Below are positions 5,895 to 10,314 of a DNA stretch of 10,314 nt, piece by piece; within the stretch, counting starts at the first letter, position 1, and every line of letters starts with the position of its first letter. Location of the stretch: NCBI GenBank assembly GCA_029935295.1, contig JAOZKP010000090.1, positions 1-10,314 of the forward strand, in the 5' to 3' direction. A program made the position numbers and the translations under genes. The DNA is from a bacterium. Its GTDB lineage: Bacteria > Desulfobacterota > Anaeroferrophillalia > Anaeroferrophillales > Tharpellaceae. The notes below the pieces were generated by a model. The model had not been told where the DNA came from. It made no database searches and worked only from the letters and a program-made list of their open reading frames with translations.

Positions 5895-6911
5895 ATGGAA
5901 AACCGTCTTCAGGATCTGCTGGCTAAGGCGCAATCTGCAATTGGTAAAGCCGCATCTCTAGATGAAATTGAAACTTTGCGAGTCGATATTCTCGGCCGCA
6001 AAGGAAGTCTGACGGCTTTGTTGAAAGGGTTGGCTGAGCTTACGGCGGCCGAGAGACCGGTAATCGGTAAGCTTGCCAATCAGATTAAAGGCCAGATTCA
6101 GAACGTACTTGAGGAGGCGCATCGTCTCCTTAATGACGCTGAGCGGGAACGGCAGATTGTGGCCGGTGCGGTTGATGTTACCCTCCCCGGGCGGCGTCTG
6201 CCGCTGGGGACAATTCATCCGGTAACCCGGGTTACCGACGATGTCTGTGCGATTTTTAAAAGACTCGGATTCAGTGTCGCTCAGGGGCCCGAAGTTGAGA
6301 TTGATTACTACAACTTCGAGGCTTTGAATATTCCGCAAGATCACCCCGCCCGCCAGATGCAGGATACCTTCTACGTTGCTGATGATGTGGTTCTGCGGAC
6401 GCATACTTCACCTGTGCAGGTACGGGTGATGGAAGGTCAGGAGCCGCCGGTCAAGGTGATTGCACCGGGCCGGGTTTATCGTTGTGATTCCGATCTTACC
6501 CATACACCGATGTTCGATCAGATTGAAGGCTTGTTGGTCGACAAAAAGGTTACATTTGCCGATCTTAAAGGCATTCTCGTTACCTTCCTCCACGCATTTT
6601 TCGGCACTGAAGCCGGAGTCCGTTTCCGTCCCAGCTATTTCCCCTTTACCGAGCCCAGTGCCGAAGTCGATATCGAGTGCGTAATGTGCAAAGGTAAAGG
6701 CTGTCGCGTTTGTGGACAGACCGGCTGGCTTGAGATCTTAGGTTGCGGCATGGTTGATCCGGCAGTTTATAAATTTGTCAATTACGATCCCGAAAAGTAC
6801 AGTGGTTTTGCTTTTGGTATGGGGGTCGAACGTTTGGCGATGCTGCGTTACGGGATTGATGATCTGCGCCTGTTTTTTGCAAATGATCTGCGTTTTTTAA
6901 GGCAGTTTTAG
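5895..6911 (+). CDS. pheS: Phenylalanyl-tRNA synthetase alpha subunit
   Basis: The 338-residue catalytic subunit of the alpha2-beta2 PheRS. An N-terminal coiled-coil domain (about 1-90) that contacts tRNA is followed by the class II catalytic core. Core markers are GPEVEIDYYNFEALNIPQDHPAR, LRTHTSPVQVR, the motif 2 stretch VIAPGRVYRCDSDLTHTPMF, FRPSYFPFTEPS, and motif 3 with GFAFGMGVERLAMLRYG. Cysteines C262, C265, C270 and C273 form a CxxC-GxG-CxxC element found in many bacterial alpha subunits. The ATG is 7 nt after the rplT stop and has no recognisable Shine-Dalgarno sequence, so translation probably depends on ribosomes finishing rplT. The TAG stop lies within the first copy of the structured repeat that separates it from pheT; in many bacteria pheS and pheT are nearly adjacent. 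Confidence 0.97.
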   Translation: MENRLQDLLAKAQSAIGKAASLDEIETLRVDILGRKGSLTALLKGLAELTAAERPVIGKLANQIKGQIQNVLEEAHRLLNDAERERQIVAGAVDVTLPGRRLPLGTIHPVTRVTDDVCAIFKRLGFSVAQGPEVEIDYYNFEALNIPQDHPARQMQDTFYVADDVVLRTHTSPVQVRVMEGQEPPVKVIAPGRVYRCDSDLTHTPMFDQIEGLLVDKKVTFADLKGILVTFLHAFFGTEAGVRFRPSYFPFTEPSAEVDIECVMCKGKGCRVCGQTGWLEILGCGMVDPAVYKFVNYDPEKYSGFAFGMGVERLAMLRYGIDDLRLFFANDLRFLRQF

Positions 6912-7031
6912 TACCTTACAGGTCATTTTCTGCACAAAAAAACAAGCATTAAAAATCAGAAAATGTTCTGATAAGAGTACTTATTTGCGGGCGGATAAAG
7001 CCCATTTGTGTTGCGGCGTTAAGTTCCCGCA
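6908..7031 (+). repeat. Structured tandem element, copy 1 (pheS-pheT spacer)
   Basis: The first of two abutting elements, starting at TTAGTACCTTACAGGT within the pheS stop. Hairpin 1 is long and bulged: AGTAC/GTACT (6910-6914, 6977-6981), CTTA/TAAG (6915-6918, 6972-6975), CAGG/TCTG (6919-6922, 6967-6970) and CATTTTCTG/CAGAAAATG (6924-6932, 6957-6965). Single unpaired A residues lie at 6971 and 6976. Downstream, GGGC/GCCC (6989-6992, 7000-7003) and TGCGG/CCGCA (7012-7016, 7027-7031) can form two small hairpins, or TGCGGG (6986-6991) can pair with CCCGCA (7026-7031). I do not recognise the family. Confidence 0.8.
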
Positions 7032-7138
7032 TTAGTACCTCACAGGTTAGTTTCTTGTTTGAAAACAAGAGATGTCCTGATGAGAGTACTTATTTGCGGG
7101 CCGGAAACGGCCCTTTGAGTACGGGATATATTCCCGCA
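7032..7138 (+). repeat. Structured tandem element, copy 2 (directly before pheT)
   Basis: It follows copy 1 without a gap and repeats its plan. AGTAC/GTACT (7034-7038, 7086-7090), CTCA/TGAG (7039-7042, 7081-7084) and CAGG/CCTG (7043-7046, 7076-7079) recur with unpaired A residues at the same two places (7080, 7085). The apical stem is different in sequence (CTTGTT/AACAAG, 7054-7059 and 7064-7069, loop TGAA). A 30-nt block (7072-7101) matches copy 1 at 28 positions, and both differences keep pairing. GGGCCG-GAAA-CGGCCC (7098-7113) forms a GNRA-capped hairpin that competes with GCGGG/CCCGC (7096-7100, 7133-7137). Confidence 0.8.
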
Positions 7139-7149
7139 TTAAATTTTTT
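7096..7149 (+). terminator. Possible terminator or attenuator at the end of copy 2
   Basis: The closing arm CCCGC (7133-7137) can pair with GCGGG (7096-7100) or, as a short hairpin, CCCG (7133-7136) with CGGG (7122-7125). It is followed within a few bases by a T-rich tract ending in six T residues (7144-7149), which copy 1 lacks. This resembles a conditional terminator ten bases before the pheT start. The stems are short and the T tract begins with TTAAA, so constitutive termination is unlikely. Confidence 0.35.
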
Positions 7150-7158
7150 GGTAGATAA

Positions 7159-9567
7159 ATGCTCATAAGCTGGAATTGGATATCAGATTTTGTCGATCTT
7201 AACGGGATCGACCCCGAATCTGCGGCTGAACGTCTGACGATGGCCGGGCTAGAGGTTGCCGGAGTAAATAAACTCTGTCCGGAATCTTTAAGCAAGGTTA
7301 TTAGTGCGCAAATCATCGCGAAAGAACCCCACCCTGAAGCTGATAAACTCTCTTTGTGTCAGGTGACTGACGGTCAGGGGGAGTTTACGATTGTCTGCGG
7401 CGCCAGTAATATGAAGGCCGGTGATTTTGTTGCCTTGGCGCCCTTGAAAACCCGGCTTCCAAACGGAATGACGATTAAAAAAGCGAAAATTCGTGGGGTG
7501 GTTTCAATCGGTATGCTCTGCTCGGCCTCCGAGATGGGATTTGAAGAAGATTCGGCCGGGATTATGATCCTGCCGGAGAATTCACCGCTCGGAAAACCTG
7601 TGGTTGATCTGCTTGGGCTGCAGGATACTATTCTGGAATTTGAAATCACTCCCAACCGCGGTGACTGCTTGAGTGTTATCGGGGTGGCCCGCGAGATCGC
7701 CGCAATTTATAAGCGGAAATTCACTCTGCCTGAAATATCCTTGCAGGAAAGCCCAAAGAAATCGTCTGACTTAGCTGCGATCACGATCTCCGATACCGAT
7801 CTCTGCCCTCGATATGTCGGACGGGTAGTCAATGATGTCGTTTTAGGTGAATCCCCATTGTGGCTCAAGGCCCGGCTAAAAGCGGCCGGGGTCCGGCCGA
7901 TTAGCAATGTTGTTGATGTCAGTAACTATGTGATGCTGGAGACCGGTCAGCCGCTGCACGCTTTTGATCTGGACCTGTTGCAGAAATCCCAAATTGATGT
8001 CCGGCGGGCCGGCAGCAGTAACAAATTTATCACTTTGGATGAAGAAGAACGTAAGATTGACCCTGATACCCTGATGATTTGTGACGGCAAAGAGCCGGTA
8101 GCGATCGCCGGGATTATGGGCGGCTTAAATTCAGAGATTAATTCTGAAACTAAAAATGTTCTGATCGAAAGTGCCTTTTTTCAACCGGCCTCAATTCGTC
8201 GGTCAGCCCGACTTTTGAACCTGAGTACCGAAGCTTCATATCGTTTTGAACGCGGGGTCGATTCGCAGGCAACTGCCCGGGCTGCGACCCGGGCTGCGGA
8301 ACTTCTGCAGAACCTGGCCCAGGGAAAAGTGGCACAAGGGGCGATTGATATCTGCCCGGCGCCGCGATCAATGCCGAAAATCACTTTTCGGCCGGCCAAA
8401 GCCAATGCTCTGCTCGGTTTAGAGCTTGATCTTGACTCGATTAAAGATATTCTGGCACGCCTTGATATTGAGATAGTTGCGGAACAGTCAGGAACCCTGA
8501 TTGTGATTCCGCCCGCCTGGCGCTTTGATCTTGAGCGTGAGGTTGATCTGATTGAAGAGGTCGCCAGGCTTTTTGGCTACGACCGGGTGCCGGTGACGGC
8601 GCCGACCCTGTCAGATCCGGAAGTTAAGGATGCTCCGGAAGTTGCAGCACTGTTGCGCGTGCGTGAAGCCATGCAGGCTTTTGGTTACTGTGAAGCGGTA
8701 AACTATAGCTTTATTGATCCCCAGGCAGTTGTCAAACTTGATTTTGCGGCGGAGAGTCGTTTTTTTGATTTTGTCAAACTTAAAAATCCGATTAGTTCAG
8801 AGATGGCAGTTATGCGGACAACCCTGTTGCCGGGCTTGCTGACTAATCTCAATGATAACCTGCGGGTTAATGTTAAAAATATTCGCCTGTTTGAAGTTGG
8901 TCGTACATTCTTTGCTGTTACCGGCCAGAAACAGCCGGCGGAAGAGCTCTACATAAGTGGTGTCGCCTGTGGCCGCCGCTATCATGAGCATTTCTCAGCC
9001 GCAGATGAAACGGTCGATTTTTTTGATCTCAAGGGCGTTTTAGAAGAAATCGCTTCGACGCTTAATCTTGAACTTGAATTTGCGGCCGAAAATTATTTTC
9101 CCTGTCTGACTCCCGGTCAAGCGGCGGCAATAAAGTTTGGTGATCTGGAAGTCGGTAGTGTGGGACAGTTGGATCATAAAGTTGCCGCGGCCTACGGCAT
9201 TGATCAGGATCTCTTTCTTTTTGAACTTGCATTAAAACCGTTGCTCGAGAAGTCGGCTCAGACGGCAGTTACCTATCAGGGTTTGGCCCGTTTCCCGGCA
9301 GTTTATCGGGATTTGGCATTCTTGGTCAATAAAACTGTCGCAGCTGGTTCTATGCTTGATTATATGCAGGGCCAGCATAAACTTTTAACTGCGGTTGAAG
9401 TCTTTGATCTGTTTCAGGGCGACAGCCTGCCGAGTGGGAAAAAGAGTCTGGCTTTCCGGTTAACATTTCAGGATATGAATAAAACCTTGACAGATAAAAA
9501 AGTTAATGCGATTATTGCTAAGCTTATCAAGGGGATTGAAACTACATTTCAAGGTGAAGTGCGCTAA
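7159..9567 (+). CDS. pheT: Phenylalanyl-tRNA synthetase beta subunit
   Basis: The complete 802-residue partner of PheS, close to the E. coli length. It opens with the conserved MLISWNWISDFVDL and carries an OB-fold tRNA-binding domain (about 46-155, with LPNGMTIKKAKIRGV and GMLCS). Then come the B5 DNA-binding-like and B3/B4 domains with the editing site that hydrolyses Tyr-tRNA-Phe (markers DVSNYVMLETGQPLHAFD, RLLNLSTEASYRFERGVD), a catalytic-like module, and a C-terminal ferredoxin-fold anticodon-binding domain (about 709-801, FPAVYRDLAFLV to LTFQDMNKTLTDKKVN). The Shine-Dalgarno sequence is weak (GGTAG, 7150-7154), and the gene is separated from pheS by 247 nt filled with tandem structured elements. 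That layout suggests expression could be adjusted separately from pheS, although the two subunits are needed in equal amounts. Confidence 0.98.
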   Translation: MLISWNWISDFVDLNGIDPESAAERLTMAGLEVAGVNKLCPESLSKVISAQIIAKEPHPEADKLSLCQVTDGQGEFTIVCGASNMKAGDFVALAPLKTRLPNGMTIKKAKIRGVVSIGMLCSASEMGFEEDSAGIMILPENSPLGKPVVDLLGLQDTILEFEITPNRGDCLSVIGVAREIAAIYKRKFTLPEISLQESPKKSSDLAAITISDTDLCPRYVGRVVNDVVLGESPLWLKARLKAAGVRPISNVVDVSNYVMLETGQPLHAFDLDLLQKSQIDVRRAGSSNKFITLDEEERKIDPDTLMICDGKEPVAIAGIMGGLNSEINSETKNVLIESAFFQPASIRRSARLLNLSTEASYRFERGVDSQATARAATRAAELLQNLAQGKVAQGAIDICPAPRSMPKITFRPAKANALLGLELDLDSIKDILARLDIEIVAEQSGTLIVIPPAWRFDLEREVDLIEEVARLFGYDRVPVTAPTLSDPEVKDAPEVAALLRVREAMQAFGYCEAVNYSFIDPQAVVKLDFAAESRFFDFVKLKNPISSEMAVMRTTLLPGLLTNLNDNLRVNVKNIRLFEVGRTFFAVTGQKQPAEELYISGVACGRRYHEHFSAADETVDFFDLKGVLEEIASTLNLELEFAAENYFPCLTPGQAAAIKFGDLEVGSVGQLDHKVAAAYGIDQDLFLFELALKPLLEKSAQTAVTYQGLARFPAVYRDLAFLVNKTVAAGSMLDYMQGQHKLLTAVEVFDLFQGDSLPSGKKSLAFRLTFQDMNKTLTDKKVNAIIAKLIKGIETTFQGEVR

Positions 9568-9601
9568 TCTTTTAGTGGAAAAGACGCAAAGGTGGACGGT
9601 T

Positions 9602-9877
9602 ATGACTAAAGCCGACATGGTTGAGTTGGTTTATGAGCGGATCGGGGTTTCGAAGAGAGAGGCAGCCACTGTGGTTGAATCTATTTTTGATATTATTAAA
9701 GAGAGCCTGGAACGGGGCGAGAATGTTAAAATTTCCGGTTTCGGTAGTTTTAACCTGCGGGAAAAGAACCCCCGCCGTGGCCGTAACCCGCAAACCGGTG
9801 AGGAAATTACAATTTCCGCTCGCCGGGTTTTGAGTTTTAAGTCAAGCAATGTCTTAAGAGATCAGCTTAATCCTTAA
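9602..9877 (+). CDS. ihfA: Integration host factor alpha subunit
   Basis: A 91-residue protein of the HU/IHF family that, with IHF beta, bends DNA sharply at specific sites and helps transcription, replication and recombination. The order is typical: helical N-terminal half (TKADMVELVYERIGVSKREA), the KISGFGSFNLREK turn, the beta arm with GRNPQTGEEI (the intercalating proline is P63), and an ARRVLSF ending. The alpha assignment rests on similarity and on the position 34 nt after pheT, as in the E. coli pheST-ihfA operon. The ATG at 9602 is chosen over the upstream in-frame start near 9506, which lies inside pheT, because of the family N-terminus and AAGGTGG at 9589-9595. Confidence 0.95.
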   Translation: MTKADMVELVYERIGVSKREAATVVESIFDIIKESLERGENVKISGFGSFNLREKNPRRGRNPQTGEEITISARRVLSFKSSNVLRDQLNP

Positions 9878-9909
9878 GATCATTGGCAAAAATTTACTGA
9901 GAGAGGCGT

Positions 9910-10260
9910 ATGGCCTCAGTCGAAACAGTTCCCGATAAACTCTATTTTCGCATTGGTGAAGCCAGTCGGATAGTGGGTGTTAAACCCTACGTCTTGCGTT
10001 ACTGGGAGAAAGAGTTTGCGGCGATTAAACCGGAAAAAAGCAGCTCTAAACAACGTCTTTACCGGCGCCAAGATGTTCTGCTCTTCTGCCAGATCAGACG
10101 CCTTTTGCATGATGAACGGTTTACAATTGAGGGTTGCCGCAAAAAAATTGCCGAGCCGGTTGCAATCGCAAAAGCTGAAAAAACAAAAACCGATTGCATT
10201 GTCCGCTTAAAGAGTGAGATCCAGGCAGTCAGGAGTATGATTCAAAAAAATAAAAATTAA
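9910..10260 (+). CDS. MerR-family transcriptional regulator, short form
   Basis: A 116-residue protein with an N-terminal winged helix-turn-helix of the MerR type (about 10-60: FRIGEASRIVGVKPYVLRYWEKEF, then a KQRLYRRQDVLLF wing). A second helical part (FTIEGCRKKI) leads to a predicted C-terminal coiled coil (about 95-114) for dimer formation. No effector-binding domain or metal-binding cysteine cluster follows, so the ligand, if any, is unknown. GAGAGG (9901-9906) precedes the ATG, 32 nt after ihfA. Small MerR proteins in this place after ihfA are, to my knowledge, common in Desulfobacterota, but I know of no defined role. Four bases separate its stop from tRNA-Pro, so the two may share a transcript. 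Confidence 0.9.
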   Translation: MASVETVPDKLYFRIGEASRIVGVKPYVLRYWEKEFAAIKPEKSSSKQRLYRRQDVLLFCQIRRLLHDERFTIEGCRKKIAEPVAIAKAEKTKTDCIVRLKSEIQAVRSMIQKNKN

Positions 10261-10264
10261 AAAA

Positions 10265-10314
10265 CGGGACGTAGCGCAGCCTGGTAGCGTACCTGAATGG
10301 GGTTCAGGTGGTCG
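10265..10314 (+). tRNA. tRNA-Pro, anticodon GGG (3' part beyond the window)
   Basis: The first 50 nt of a tRNA cut by the window end. It has a 5' acceptor strand CGGGACG, T8-A9, a D arm GCGC/GCGT with AGCCTGGTA, and an anticodon stem CCTGA/TCAGG holding the loop ATGGGGT. GGG at 10299-10301 reads CCC and CCU proline codons. C1 at the 5' end is typical of bacterial proline tRNAs. The variable loop begins GTGGTCG; the T arm and CCA end are not visible. Confidence 0.93.

Noticed and set aside
6968..7084. Hammerhead ribozyme core suggested by CTGATGAG in the pheS-pheT repeats
   Set aside because: Copy 1 reads CTGATAAG, which breaks the core. In both copies these bases are paired in hairpin 1. The GAAA at 7104-7107 is a tetraloop, and no cleavage-site context is visible.
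6908..7138. CRISPR-like repeat array
   Set aside because: There are only two long units that abut directly; no short regular repeats with unique spacers are present, and no cas gene is nearby.
6912..7158. T-box leader for pheT
   Set aside because: No AGGGUGGNACCGCG-type antiterminator sequence or specifier-loop layout is visible, and the tandem duplication is not typical of the class.

Overview
The window is a housekeeping translation region of a Gram-negative bacterium, most likely a member of the Desulfobacterota (formerly Deltaproteobacteria), perhaps near the Desulfuromonadales. The argument is gene order: thrS-infC-rpmI-rplT-pheS-pheT-ihfA-merR followed by tRNA-Pro is an arrangement I associate with that group. 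The proteins also look proteobacterial (IHF alpha, alpha-2/beta-2 PheRS), and a formate--tetrahydrofolate ligase start lies at the left edge. The assignment comes from recognition only; no search was run.

Layout. Left edge, minus strand: the first 43 codons of a probable fhs with its own promoter. Positions 130-603 hold no convincing protein gene. On the minus strand they contain a promoter, about 200 nt with paired ends, and a clear intrinsic terminator, so a small RNA transcript is likely. Next come a minus-strand tRNA-Leu(CAG) with a strong terminator and an overlapping pair of divergent promoters serving tRNA-Leu (left) and cysS (right). On the plus strand follow cysS (GTG start), a promoter, tRNA-Val(GAC), a terminator-like hairpin, and then the long thrS operon. 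The last gene, a MerR-type regulator, is followed after 4 nt by a tRNA-Pro(GGG) cut by the window end.

How the genes work together. Almost everything serves translation: three aminoacyl-tRNA synthetases (Cys, Thr, Phe), IF3, ribosomal proteins L35 and L20, and three tRNAs. The ihfA gene supplies the alpha subunit of the DNA-bending factor IHF, in the same place after pheT as in enterobacteria. The fhs gene feeds one-carbon units into the folate pool, which also supplies formyl groups for initiator tRNA.

Most notable points. (1) Between pheS and pheT sits a tandem pair of about 107-124 nt structured elements with the same multi-hairpin architecture and a compensatory base-pair change between copies; the second copy runs into a T-rich tract just before pheT. 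(2) infC appears to start at an AUA codon, which fits the known IF3 self-regulation through non-standard start codons. (3) A 6S-sized RNA candidate lies upstream of fhs. No mobile element, CRISPR array or defence system is visible.
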